DNA of 64,000 bases. Origin: Foetidibacter luteolus. Lineage in GTDB: Bacteria > Bacteroidota > Bacteroidia > Chitinophagales > Chitinophagaceae. Location: the NCBI RefSeq assembly GCF_009650435.1, contig NZ_VVIP01000035.1, positions 310,001 through 374,000 of the forward strand, given 5' to 3'. The translations under genes were made by a program, and so were the position numbers. How positions within the stretch are numbered: the stretch's first letter is position 1; each line of letters starts with the position of its first letter. The notes under the pieces are model-generated. The model was not told the origin of the DNA and made no database searches. It worked only from the letters and a program-made list of their open reading frames with translations. Positions 36,977 through 45,400 of this stretch are shown here, piece by piece.

Positions 36977-37170
36977 AAACTGGTTGGTGCAAAAATTAAA
37001 AGAGCGGCAGCAACGGGGGCGGCATTAATTTATTTAATATGCCTGCATTGCCAAAGTAAGAATTATTAGGCACAAAGCAGTTGTTATTTTGCAGAACAGG
37101 CCGCAAAACAAAACCACATACACTAATTAAAACGTGCACGTTTTATAAACTGGCATTTAAGAATTGCAGA

Positions 37171-37237
37171 GGAATTTTTATGGGCCCGTCAGCAGGAATT
37201 ACTATTGGGCTTTACTTGCGTCGCACTCTTGTGCGTT
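37171..37237 (-). repeat. Dispersed repeat R2A, reverse copy
   Basis: Reads GAATTTTTATGGGCCCG to TTGCGTCGCACTCTTGTGCG on the plus strand, the reverse complement of the copy at 42097. Confidence 0.75.
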
Positions 37238-37310
37238 CTGTTCACTATGCAGCTTTATGCGGGTACCAGGCTTTTTGCTGAGTGTTTACAATAGTGGGCA
37301 CAATACAGAC

Positions 37311-38240
37311 TTACAAGTCTTGCTCACTTGCTTTTTTAAGAAACTCCTTTTCTTCATCCGTTAAGAAGTGGTAACCCTTCTGGTTGATTTTATCAAGAAT
37401 TTCATCCAGGCGTTGTTGCGTAAAATGGGGTTTCTTTTCAAACGGTTTTTTGGATGTTTTGTAGAAATGCTGATCGCCGGAAGATTTTTTCGCATGCTTT
37501 TTTTCAGGGCTAAAGAGGTCATCAAGCCAGTTCCAGAAGCTGCCCATCCAGGCACCCCAGTCATGCCCCCGCCTTAACTGGTGAATAAACAGGAAACCCA
37601 GCAACCCCGCACTAAGGTGGGCGAAACCGAAAGCCGCATTATCGCTGGCGATGGTAGCGTAATCTATGGCCACAAAAATGAGCGTAAAAACCCAAAGCGG
37701 TATACCCCCATTTAACATAGGGAAAATACGGTACCCGGGCGCTAATGTGGTAGTGGCAACCGCCACTGCCATAACCGCGGCGCCGCCGCCGGCCAGCACA
37801 TAGCTGCTGTTTATACCCGCCCTTAAATTTGGAAAAATGTTACTGGTAGCCACAAAGAAAACAGCGCCAACAAGGCCGCCATAGAGGTAAAGAGGAATAA
37901 GCTTGTTATTACCGGTGAGGTCCTGCAGAATATAACCAAAACCCCAAAGCCATAAAACTGTGGTAAGCAAACCCCATATAGAAACGTGGGTAAACATGTG
38001 GGTAAGCACCGTCCACGGCCGGGTGCTCAGGGTTTCCAGGTTGGCAGGTAAGGTAACCCAGGTAGCTATCTGCTCATCAAAAGCCGGTACGCCTGCTTTG
38101 CCACTGGAGAACAGGTACACTATTTTAACAAAATAAAACAGCGCAAAAACAACCGCGTTTATAATGATCAGCCAGGTTAAAGCATTGTTATTCTGGCCCA
38201 GCATCAACCTTCTGCCCCGGTTTTGTTCCATTACCCCCAT
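37311..38240 (-). CDS. Rhomboid-like membrane protein lacking catalytic residues (pseudoprotease)
   Basis: A 309-residue protein with the rhomboid six-helix core (about 20-235) and a C-terminal cytoplasmic tail (KKPHFTQQRLDEILDKINQKGYHFLTDEEKEFL), typical of Bacteroidota rhomboids. Compared with the active paralogue next to it, the catalytic GASG becomes AGGGAAVMAVAVA, with no Ser; the His-Asn oxyanion block MHLLGNMFVLW becomes WGLLTTVLWLW. The His in AHLSAGLLGFLF is kept. It is therefore expected to be proteolytically inactive, like iRhoms or derlins, and may bind substrates or the active partner (inference). It starts 55 bp after the stop of the active rhomboid; probably one operon. Confidence 0.85.
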   Translation of the reverse strand: MGVMEQNRGRRLMLGQNNNALTWLIIINAVVFALFYFVKIVYLFSSGKAGVPAFDEQIATWVTLPANLETLSTRPWTVLTHMFTHVSIWGLLTTVLWLWGFGYILQDLTGNNKLIPLYLYGGLVGAVFFVATSNIFPNLRAGINSSYVLAGGGAAVMAVAVATTTLAPGYRIFPMLNGGIPLWVFTLIFVAIDYATIASDNAAFGFAHLSAGLLGFLFIHQLRRGHDWGAWMGSFWNWLDDLFSPEKKHAKKSSGDQHFYKTSKKPFEKKPHFTQQRLDEILDKINQKGYHFLTDEEKEFLKKASEQDL

Positions 38241-38295
38241 ACAATTTGTTTTTCAAAGTTGCCTGATATTAATAAGTGGCTTTTTTTATGTTTTG

Positions 38296-39060
38296 TTAAT
38301 AAAAATTGCGCCGGTTGGTTTTGTTCCAGTAATATACGAGAATTAATCCAACTAAAGCGCCGCCAAGGTGGGCAATATGCGCAACATTATCGCCAGCCGA
38401 GTTTTGCACGGCACTGAAGAACTCTACCGCCGCATATCCAATTACAAACCATTTAGCTTTTATGGGTAAGAAAAAATTAAGGTAGATATACCTGTTGGGA
38501 AACAGGTAACCAAACGCTGCTAAACAACCAAAAACCGAACCAGATGCACCAAGAGTAGCAGTATTAAGCCGCAACTCTACTATGTATGTAGGGTCATTAA
38601 CTCTGTGACCAGGATCATATTTTTCAATAAATGCAAGAATTTTACTCATTGCATCTGGAGAATTCACCATTAATGAATTGTAAGCATTCAACATCGCATT
38701 ATTCTCAAAGTATAAGGCAATCATGTGGCAAAAAGCTGCCCCCAGGCCGGATATAAGGTAAAAAACAAGGAACCTTTTTGGGCCCCACAAATTTTCCAGC
38801 ACAGAGCCAAACATCCATAAAACAAACATATTGCCTAACAGGTGCATGAAGTCTCCATGCATAAAAAGATAGGTTACAAATTGCCAGGGCCTGAATAAAG
38901 TGCTTTGCCAGGTGTGTAGTGCAAAAATATCTTCCAGGTAGTGTTCGCCCACCGCTTTGGTTGCAGTTACCTGTGCCAGGTAAACAAGCACATTAATAAT
39001 AAGCAGGTTCTTAATAATCGTTGGTAATATCTGGAAATTGCCCGGCCTGAAATCTGACAT
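38296..39060 (-). CDS. Rhomboid-family intramembrane serine protease (active-site residues present)
   Basis: A 254-residue polytopic protease that cleaves membrane-spanning substrates. Motifs: HGDFMHLLGNMFVLWMFGSVLE (His-Asn, oxyanion stabilisation), ATLGASGSVFGCLAAFGYLFP (GxSG nucleophile) and AHIAHLGGALVGLILVYYW (catalytic His). An insert of about 60 residues between TM helices (FENNAMLNAYNSLMVN to TYIVELRLN) is normal for this Bacteroidota type. It is followed by an inactive paralogue. The natural substrate is unknown. Confidence 0.93.
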   Translation of the reverse strand: MSDFRPGNFQILPTIIKNLLIINVLVYLAQVTATKAVGEHYLEDIFALHTWQSTLFRPWQFVTYLFMHGDFMHLLGNMFVLWMFGSVLENLWGPKRFLVFYLISGLGAAFCHMIALYFENNAMLNAYNSLMVNSPDAMSKILAFIEKYDPGHRVNDPTYIVELRLNTATLGASGSVFGCLAAFGYLFPNRYIYLNFFLPIKAKWFVIGYAAVEFFSAVQNSAGDNVAHIAHLGGALVGLILVYYWNKTNRRNFY

Positions 39061-39157
39061 AACTAACTCCGCTCCATAGAAATCTGCCCCACCCCCTGCA
39101 GAGTGGCATAGGTTAAAAATTGGCTTTACCAGGGCATAAAGCTTACCTGTTACTCTC

Positions 39158-40594
39158 TCATCCGGCCTTTAGTTTCAATTGCACAACGTTTTCAATATGG
39201 TGCGTATGCGGAAACATATCCACCGGCTGTATTTTGGTTACGTTGTATTTTTCGCTTAATAGCTGTAGGTCCCTGGCCTGTGTGGCAGGGTTGCAGCTTA
39301 CATACACAACGGTAGGCGCCGCAATTTCCAGCAGTTTTTTAACGAGTTTTTCGTGCATGCCTGCACGGGGAGGGTCTGTTATTATCACATCCGGCCTGCC
39401 ATTGGCCGCAAAAAAATCATCATTGCAAATATCTGTTACATCGCCGGTAAAAAATGAGGCATGCTGAATATTATTAAGCGCCGCATTTTCTTTGGCATCT
39501 GCAATGGCTTCGGGCACTACCTCAACACCGACTATTTTTTTGGCCATCCGGCTTACGAATATGCCAATGCTGCCCGTTCCGCAGTACAGGTCGTACACCA
39601 CCTGCTGGCCGGTAAGTTCCGCAAAATCACGGGTAATGGCGTACAGCCGCTCCGCCTGGCGGGTATTGGTTTGAAAGAATGATTTAGGGCTTATCTTAAA
39701 CTGAAAGTCTTCCAGCTTTTCTATAATGTAGCCTTTGCCAAAATACACCTGGGGGTCAAGGTCAAAAATGCTGTCGTTTCTCTTAGTGTTAATGGTGTAG
39801 AGCAGTGTTGTTAAAGATGGAAATTGCTTAAGCACATAGTCCAGCAGTGCTTCCCGCTTTGCTTTGTCTTCATAACCAAAAACAATGTTCAGCATCTGCT
39901 CTCCGGTAGAAGCCATGCGTATCATCATGGTACGTAAAAAACCATGATGCTCACGTATGTTGTAGAAGGAGTAACCATTCTTTTTGGCAAAAGCCGCTAT
40001 GGCATTGCGTAGCTGATTGGTGGGCTCTTTTTGCAGGTAGCATTTGTCAATCTCCACCACTTTATCAAACATGCCCTTTGCATGAAAGCCGGCATAAGCT
40101 CCGCCATCCTCTATCTCCTCCCCTTCTGCCTGCCGGGCACGCATTTGCAGAAATTCTTCCTCAGGTATAAACCGTTTGGTGCAAAAGGTATATTCAATTT
40201 TATTTCGGTAATATTTATCTTCTGCGCAACCGGCAATAGGCAGCATTTCGGGCAGTTGCAGCTTGCCTATGCGGGTAAGGTTATCCAGCACCTGCTTTTG
40301 TTTGTATTTTAACTGTTGGCCGTAGGGCAGCATTTGCCACTGGCAGCCGCCGCAAACACCAAAGTGGGAGCAAAAAGGCTTTTCCCGCTGCTGGGAATAT
40401 TGCTTAAAACGTATGGTTGTGCCTTCGGCCCAGTCTTTTTTGCTTTTATACAGCCGGATGTCCACCACATCGCCGGGAACCGTGTTTTCAATAAACACCA
40501 CTTTCCCTTCAACCCTGGCCAGCGATTTGCCTTCCGCGGCATAATCCTGCACCAGTACATCTTCTAATATTACAGGTATTTTCTTCTTTCTCAC
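39158..40594 (-). CDS. rlmD: 23S rRNA (uracil-C5)-methyltransferase RlmD/RumA-type
   Basis: A 478-residue SAM-dependent enzyme that makes 5-methyluridine in 23S rRNA (or tRNA; RlmD, RlmC and TrmA are close relatives). An N-terminal TRAM domain (about 1-65) is followed by the Fe-S cluster motif FCSHFGVCGGCQ (C-x5-C-x2-C) with a fourth Cys in EIDKCYLQ. The Rossmann domain has YDLYCGTGSIGIF, DPPRAGMHE and the catalytic Cys in VVYVSCNPATQARDL. The start was set at GTG (40592-40594, VRKKKIPVILED). A longer frame opens at 40765 but its extra 57 residues lie in repeat R1-adjacent sequence and have no family similarity. Which uridine is methylated is not certain. Confidence 0.9.
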   Translation of the reverse strand: MRKKKIPVILEDVLVQDYAAEGKSLARVEGKVVFIENTVPGDVVDIRLYKSKKDWAEGTTIRFKQYSQQREKPFCSHFGVCGGCQWQMLPYGQQLKYKQKQVLDNLTRIGKLQLPEMLPIAGCAEDKYYRNKIEYTFCTKRFIPEEEFLQMRARQAEGEEIEDGGAYAGFHAKGMFDKVVEIDKCYLQKEPTNQLRNAIAAFAKKNGYSFYNIREHHGFLRTMMIRMASTGEQMLNIVFGYEDKAKREALLDYVLKQFPSLTTLLYTINTKRNDSIFDLDPQVYFGKGYIIEKLEDFQFKISPKSFFQTNTRQAERLYAITRDFAELTGQQVVYDLYCGTGSIGIFVSRMAKKIVGVEVVPEAIADAKENAALNNIQHASFFTGDVTDICNDDFFAANGRPDVIITDPPRAGMHEKLVKKLLEIAAPTVVYVSCNPATQARDLQLLSEKYNVTKIQPVDMFPHTHHIENVVQLKLKAG

Positions 40595-40767
40595 GGCGCA
40601 AAGGTAATGGCTGGGTAAATATGGGTTGCAGGTTACAGGTAGCTGGGTGTGCGGTTGAGCGTGTGCCGGGGATGAAGGACAATAATAACTTTGGCTAAAG
40701 CCAGGCTGTTGCATTCTGATTTGCCCGTACAAACCTGCCTGTGCAAGAAGCGGCGTGCTGCACAATC

Positions 40768-40921
40768 GGGTGAGGGATTGAAGCGGATACCCCGGTGAAG
40801 GTATTGTGCGGCTGGCATGTGCCGGAGTATGAGCACAACCGAGTTAAAAGCAACTAAATGTTGCTTTTGACGAAGGTTGCGAACGCAGTTCTGCCCGGCC
40901 CGAGGTACGAGGGACACCCCC
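40768..40921 (-). repeat. Dispersed repeat R1, copy E (long form)
   Basis: Reverse orientation; includes the extra 50-bp block with the hairpin AAAGCAAC-TAAAT-GTTGCTTT (form AAAAGCAACTAAATGTTGCT) and GCGAACGCAGTTCTGCCCGG. The distal end CGAGGTACGAGGGACACCCCC is diverged. Otherwise nothing recognisable in 40595-41063. Confidence 0.85.
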
Positions 40922-41063
40922 TAAAAAACCTTGCCCTGCTTAATTGTTTTGGAGATAAAGAATAAGTAACGTCCGCTGCTGTAATAATACGCCCCAAATT
41001 GCTACCAACATGCTACATTAGCTAAACAAAACTTATCCACCCAAAACTTAAATACAATTCTCT

Positions 41064-42065
41064 ATGGGACTCTTCGACTTTATTAAAAACGAATTCATTG
41101 AAGTAATAGACTGGGTTGACGACACCAATGATACCGTTATCTATAAGTTTCCTGACAAGGGCAATAAAATTATGAATGGCGCACAGCTTACCGTGCGGGA
41201 ATCGCAGGTGGCCGTGTTAATGAATGAGGGCGAATTTGGAGATGTATATATACCCGGCAGGCACGAGCTTAGCACCAAGAACATGCCCATTACCACTACC
41301 TTAAAATCGTGGAAATACCTTTTTGACTCTCCGTTTAAGGTGGATATTTTTTATGTTTCTACCAAACAGTTTACCAACCTTAAATGGGGCACCAGCAACC
41401 CGGTTATCATGCGTGACCCGGTTTTTAAACAGGTACGCCTGCGTTCTTTTGGTACTTATACCATGCGGGTAATAGACCCCAAAAAGTTTATTAAAGAATT
41501 TGCCGGTACCAACCCCTGGGTGCGCATTGACGATGTGAGCGAACAACTGCGCAATACCATCATCAGCAAGCTGGCGGAAGGGTTGGCAGAGGCAGGCATC
41601 AGCGTACTTGACTTGGCCGCCAACTTTACGGAAATTGGCGAAAAACTGAAACCTGTTTTTCAAACTGAGTTTGAAACATGGGGCATAGAGCTGGGCAAGT
41701 TTTACATAGAAAATGTAACGCTGCCCGAAGAAGTGGAAAAAATGCTGGATAAAACCACTGAGCTTAACATGCTATCTGACAGGCTTAACCAGTTTAACCA
41801 GATGCAGGGCGGCATAGCCATAGAAAAACTGGCCGATAACCCCGGCGCTGCCAATACCGCCGGCATTGGTGCGGGGGTTATTCTTACCAACCTTATGCAA
41901 CCCCAGCCACAACAACAGCCGGCCACAACCGCAGCAGGTGCAGATGCCAACGATAAACAAAAACTGGTTGACCTGCTGAAACAACTGGGCGAACTAAAAA
42001 CCGCGGGTATATTAACAGAAGAAGAGTTTAACCAAAAAAAGGCGGAGATACTCGGCAAGTTATAA
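41064..42065 (+). CDS. SPFH-domain protein (YdjI-like) with SHOCT C-terminus
   Basis: A 333-residue cytoplasmic, membrane-associated protein of the YdjI type (also named virion core protein-like). The SPFH/band-7 fold covers about residues 15-230 (NGAQLTVRESQVAVLMNEGEFGDVYIPGRHELST, VRLRSFGTYTMRVIDPKKFIKEFAGT, WGIELGKFYIENVTLPEEVEKMLDK). An Ala/Gln-rich linker (PQPQQQPATT) leads to a SHOCT-like end (KLVDLLKQLGELKTAGILTEEEFNQKKAEIL). In B. subtilis, ydjI lies with pspA/ydjG in a membrane-stress operon. Here the next gene, 153 bp downstream in the same direction, is a YdjG-like zinc-ribbon protein. A membrane-stress role is inferred from that pairing. Confidence 0.85.
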   Translation: MGLFDFIKNEFIEVIDWVDDTNDTVIYKFPDKGNKIMNGAQLTVRESQVAVLMNEGEFGDVYIPGRHELSTKNMPITTTLKSWKYLFDSPFKVDIFYVSTKQFTNLKWGTSNPVIMRDPVFKQVRLRSFGTYTMRVIDPKKFIKEFAGTNPWVRIDDVSEQLRNTIISKLAEGLAEAGISVLDLAANFTEIGEKLKPVFQTEFETWGIELGKFYIENVTLPEEVEKMLDKTTELNMLSDRLNQFNQMQGGIAIEKLADNPGAANTAGIGAGVILTNLMQPQPQQQPATTAAGADANDKQKLVDLLKQLGELKTAGILTEEEFNQKKAEILGKL

Positions 42066-42096
42066 AACATGTAATGTTGCTGCGTAATGGCCAGAA

Positions 42097-42160
42097 CGTA
42101 CAAGAGTGCGACGCAACTACTTATCATGCTTATTCTTATGCCGGGCCCATAAAAATTCTT
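42097..42160 (+). repeat. Dispersed repeat R2A, copy 3
   Basis: CGTACAAGAGTGCGACGCAA to GCCGGGCCCATAAAAATTCT. It lies between the SPFH and zinc-ribbon genes. Confidence 0.75.
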
Positions 42161-42218
42161 TTCAGGTAATTGGCCCAATAAAAGTTAACTGCTTTAATAA
42201 CAGCCGGTAATACTCATC

Positions 42219-43298
42219 ATGGATAATCTTTTACTGTTCCCTTGCCCGGGCTGTAATTCTCAATTATACTTTAATGCCGCCAGCCAGCAGTTGGAATGTG
42301 AGCATTGCGGTACCAAAGTAGCTATTGAAAAGGCTGCCGATAAAATAACTGAAAACAGCCTTAAACAGCAGCTTGCAGCCGGCAGCAATACAAGCGGCGT
42401 TACCGTTGAGCAAATGGTTTATAAGTGTACCCGCTGCGGCTCTCAAACTGTTTTTACTTCTGAAACACCCACTTTTACCTGTGGCTTCTGCAATTTTGAA
42501 GTGGTTAACCCGGTTGCTTATAAAACAAGAATTATACAGCCATCGGGCATAGTGCCTTTTATTGTTGAAAAACAAAAGGCACTGGAAATTTTCAAACACT
42601 GGACAGGTACTGGTTTTTGGGCGCCTGGCGATCTTAAAGAATTTGCCCGGCAGGATGCACTGCATGGTATTTACCTGCCCTTTTGGACATACGATGCTCA
42701 AACCGATAGCCAATGGCAAGGCTATGGCGGCAGGCATTACTGGGTTACCGAGAGTTACACCGATAGCCAGGGCAAACGGCAAAGCAGGCAGGTACAAAGA
42801 ACAGAATGGATTTACCGGAACGGCACTTACAACCATTTTTTTGATGATGTGCTTATTGGTGGCGCCACCGAACTTACCCAGAATGAATATGAAAGCATCT
42901 TCCCTTTCAGGCTGGGGGAACTGGTAAATTTTGATGCAAAATATTTATCGGGCTGGCAGGCAGATGTTTATGATATTGCCGTAAGCGATGGCTACAGTAA
43001 AGCGGAGCAGGTAATGAAAGATGCCATTTACGATGCCTGTGCCAACCTTTGCCGCATAGATACCTTCAGAGATCTCCAGGTATCTACCAACTACTCCGCA
43101 CAAACCTATAAGCATATACTGCTGCCTGTATGGTTATGTTCTTATTTTTATAAAGGCAAAAAATATCACTTTCTTATTAACGGGCAAACCGGCAAAATTC
43201 ATGGCAAAAAGCCGGTATCAACAGCCAAGGTTGTACTGGCCGTTATTTTGGCGCTGGTTGTAATTGCGGCTATCGTGTACTTCTCGCAGCAAGGATAG
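42219..43298 (+). CDS. Zinc-ribbon membrane protein (YdjG-like)
   Basis: A 359-residue protein with two N-terminal zinc ribbons: CPGC with CEHC (res. about 9-12 and 29-32) and CTRC with CGFC (about 72-75 and 91-94). A mixed alpha/beta domain with repeated Trp/Tyr (PFWTYDAQTDSQWQGYGGRHYWV) follows. One C-terminal membrane segment VVLAVILALVVIAAIVYFS ends the protein, so the bulk is cytoplasmic and tail-anchored. It matches the TFIIB-type zinc-ribbon proteins that accompany YdjI SPFH proteins in Bacillus. It could be a membrane recruitment partner of the SPFH protein (inference). No enzymatic motif was found. An R2A repeat lies between the two genes. Confidence 0.8.
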   Translation: MDNLLLFPCPGCNSQLYFNAASQQLECEHCGTKVAIEKAADKITENSLKQQLAAGSNTSGVTVEQMVYKCTRCGSQTVFTSETPTFTCGFCNFEVVNPVAYKTRIIQPSGIVPFIVEKQKALEIFKHWTGTGFWAPGDLKEFARQDALHGIYLPFWTYDAQTDSQWQGYGGRHYWVTESYTDSQGKRQSRQVQRTEWIYRNGTYNHFFDDVLIGGATELTQNEYESIFPFRLGELVNFDAKYLSGWQADVYDIAVSDGYSKAEQVMKDAIYDACANLCRIDTFRDLQVSTNYSAQTYKHILLPVWLCSYFYKGKKYHFLINGQTGKIHGKKPVSTAKVVLAVILALVVIAAIVYFSQQG

Positions 43299-43332
43299 CA
43301 CTATCAATGTCTCTTTTTTATTGTATTTATTT

Positions 43333-43488
43333 GGGGTGCCCCCAAGCTGCGCAAGGGGTCGGGCAGAACTACGTTCGCAACCTTCGTCAAAGCAACATTT
43401 AGTTGCTTTTCCTCGCTTGTGCTATTACTCCGGCACAAACTCTTTGCTGCGATGGCCTCACCGGGGTAGCCGCTTCAATCCCTCACCC
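43333..43488 (+). repeat. Dispersed repeat R1, copy F (long form)
   Basis: GGGGTGCCCCCAAGCTGCGC, then the inserted block with AAAGCAACATTTAGTTGCTTTT and the usual CCGCTTCAATCCCTCACCC end. It lies in the 307-bp spacer 43299-43605, whose remainder shows nothing recognisable. Confidence 0.88.
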
Positions 43489-43605
43489 AAAGTGTAACAC
43501 GCTGTTGTTACATAATCCTTTAAATACCTAAGCAGCAAACCTGCTGCAGCATTACAATATTATAACCGGTATTAAAGGGCCAGTGTCTTTTTTTATTTTC
43601 GGGCA

Positions 43606-44823
43606 ATGATAGCAGCCACAGCACAATTGTATAAAAATGCCTATACCGGTCTTTCCAGGAAAACCTGGTACCTAAGCGTGGTTATGTTAATTAACCGCAG
43701 CGGCACCATGGTTGTACCGTTTATGACTATGTATTGTACACAGCAACTGGGTTTTAGCCTTTTGCAGGCAGGTTTTATCATGGCGCTTTTTGGCGCCGGT
43801 GCTGTTACAGGCGCTTTCATCGGCGGCATAATAACAGATAAGGTGGGCTTTTACCCTATGCAGGTTGCTGCCTTGTTGCTGGGTGGTTGCATGTTTATTG
43901 TAACCGGCTTTTTAAAAACATATCCAGCATTGTGCATCGGCAGTTTTGTGCTGAGTGTTTGTAACGAATCTTTCCGGCCTGCTAATTCCGCCGCGGTGGC
44001 TTTTTACAGTAAACCTGAAAACCGCACCCGGTCTTATGCCTTAAACCGGCTGGCGATTAACCTGGGCTGGTCTTTTGGAGGTGCATTGGGCGGTTTTATC
44101 GCTTCCATCAACTACAACCTGTTGTTCTGGGTTGATGGTGTTACCAATATTGTAGCAGCCCTGCTTTTAATGCGATTGCTGCCTTATGTAAACCATAAAA
44201 AACAAACTGCACAGGCAGCAGAAAACGCCCCTGTAAAGTCTGCCTACCGGGATGTGCCTTACCTGTTTTTTACACTGCTCACTATTTTGTTTGCTACCTG
44301 CTTTTTCCAGTTGTTTACCATACAGCCTGTATTTTTTAAGAACGAGTGGAAGCTTACCGAACAGATGATTGGCCTGCTGATGGCCCTTAACGGCTTAATT
44401 ATAGTGGTAATTGAAATGATTATTGTTTACTCCATAGAAGGAAAAAGGCCACTCACTTTTTTTATAAGGGCCGGGGTGTTTACAGTTGGGTTAAGCTATG
44501 CGCTGTTTAACATTTTGCCTGGCGTTGCAGTAAGCGCATTTGTTTGCGTTGCTGTTATGACACTTGGCGAAATACTGGCCATGCCTTTTATGAATACTTA
44601 CTGGATAAGCCGCACCAGCGAAAATAACCGCGGCCAATACGCCGCTATTTATACCATTGCCTGGAGTATTGCGCAGATTACAGCCCCATCATTCGGAAGT
44701 TACACGGCTGAAAAGTTCGGCTTCGCAACATTATGGTGGATGAATGCCGGCATTTGCACTATTACCGCCATTGGCTTTGCCCTGCTGGGGAAAAAAGACG
44801 GCCAACTTACAACCCGCTCCTGA
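43606..44823 (+). CDS. MFS transporter
   Basis: A 405-residue inner-membrane secondary transporter with 12 hydrophobic segments in two halves. The signature loop between TM2 and TM3 reads GAVTGAFIGGIITDKVGFYPMQ, matching G-x-x-x-D-R/K-x-G-R. TM4-5 contain RPANSAAVAFYSKPENRTRSYALNRLAINLGWSFGGALGGF, as in drug-efflux (DHA1/TetA-like) families. The substrate is unknown. The gene stands alone. The ATG at 43606 gives a 25-residue cytoplasmic N-terminus before TM1. Confidence 0.9.
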   Translation: MIAATAQLYKNAYTGLSRKTWYLSVVMLINRSGTMVVPFMTMYCTQQLGFSLLQAGFIMALFGAGAVTGAFIGGIITDKVGFYPMQVAALLLGGCMFIVTGFLKTYPALCIGSFVLSVCNESFRPANSAAVAFYSKPENRTRSYALNRLAINLGWSFGGALGGFIASINYNLLFWVDGVTNIVAALLLMRLLPYVNHKKQTAQAAENAPVKSAYRDVPYLFFTLLTILFATCFFQLFTIQPVFFKNEWKLTEQMIGLLMALNGLIIVVIEMIIVYSIEGKRPLTFFIRAGVFTVGLSYALFNILPGVAVSAFVCVAVMTLGEILAMPFMNTYWISRTSENNRGQYAAIYTIAWSIAQITAPSFGSYTAEKFGFATLWWMNAGICTITAIGFALLGKKDGQLTTRS

Positions 44824-45004
44824 AGCTATTGCGCCATTATCTGTAGCGAATTTTTGACAGCTTTATTTTTGCCTGCATTTCACAATAAAAATAAAAAAGT
44901 TTATTTTGAGGCTGGAAACCGTGAAAAATCTACCATTATGTCACGTGTCAATTCTGCCGGACTAAACACTAACAAAAAACACTAAACTCACTAAAGTTGC
45001 TTCT

Positions 45005-45400
45005 ATGGATATGATACAAGACATTTGGGATGCATCCAAAGAAATCCTTCATGTGTCTTCTGAATTTGCAAAAGCCAATCCCGCCGAAAAAGAACGGCTC
45101 TCTGAAGTTCTATCCAAAATATCGGAGGTGCTTAATGAAATGTATATAAAACTCAGGCAAAAAGTACGCCCGTCCAACGAATTTAGCCAGTTGAACCTTT
45201 TTTCAAACACCTTTTATCAGCATGCCAGCAACATCCTGGGAGATGAGCAGGCAAAAGAATTATACGAATTGCTGAACACTTCAGATAAATCCGACAAACT
45301 GTTCAACAGGGTAATAAGCGATAAGTTTTCTTACGATGAATTACAAAAGCTGGAAGAAGCATCCGGCAAGTTCAAAGTTGCTTCTGTAATAATTAAGTAG
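45005..45400 (+). CDS. Small helical protein of unknown function
   Basis: A 131-residue soluble, mostly alpha-helical protein (MDMIQDIWDASKEILHVSSEF). It has a central charged helix (AKANPAEKERLSEVLSKISEVLNEMYIKLRQKVRP) and a C-terminal helical part (YDELQKLEEASGKF). No Cys, no signal peptide, no membrane segment. No family was recognised. It converges on the WecA-like gene, whose stop codon directly abuts its own at 45400/45401. No nearby gene suggests a function. Confidence 0.6.
   Translation: MDMIQDIWDASKEILHVSSEFAKANPAEKERLSEVLSKISEVLNEMYIKLRQKVRPSNEFSQLNLFSNTFYQHASNILGDEQAKELYELLNTSDKSDKLFNRVISDKFSYDELQKLEEASGKFKVASVIIK

Noticed and set aside
40595..40765. A 57-residue N-terminal extension of RlmD
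   Set aside because: It is outside the TRAM domain, composed of repeat-adjacent DNA, and a GTG start in the right place exists at 40594.
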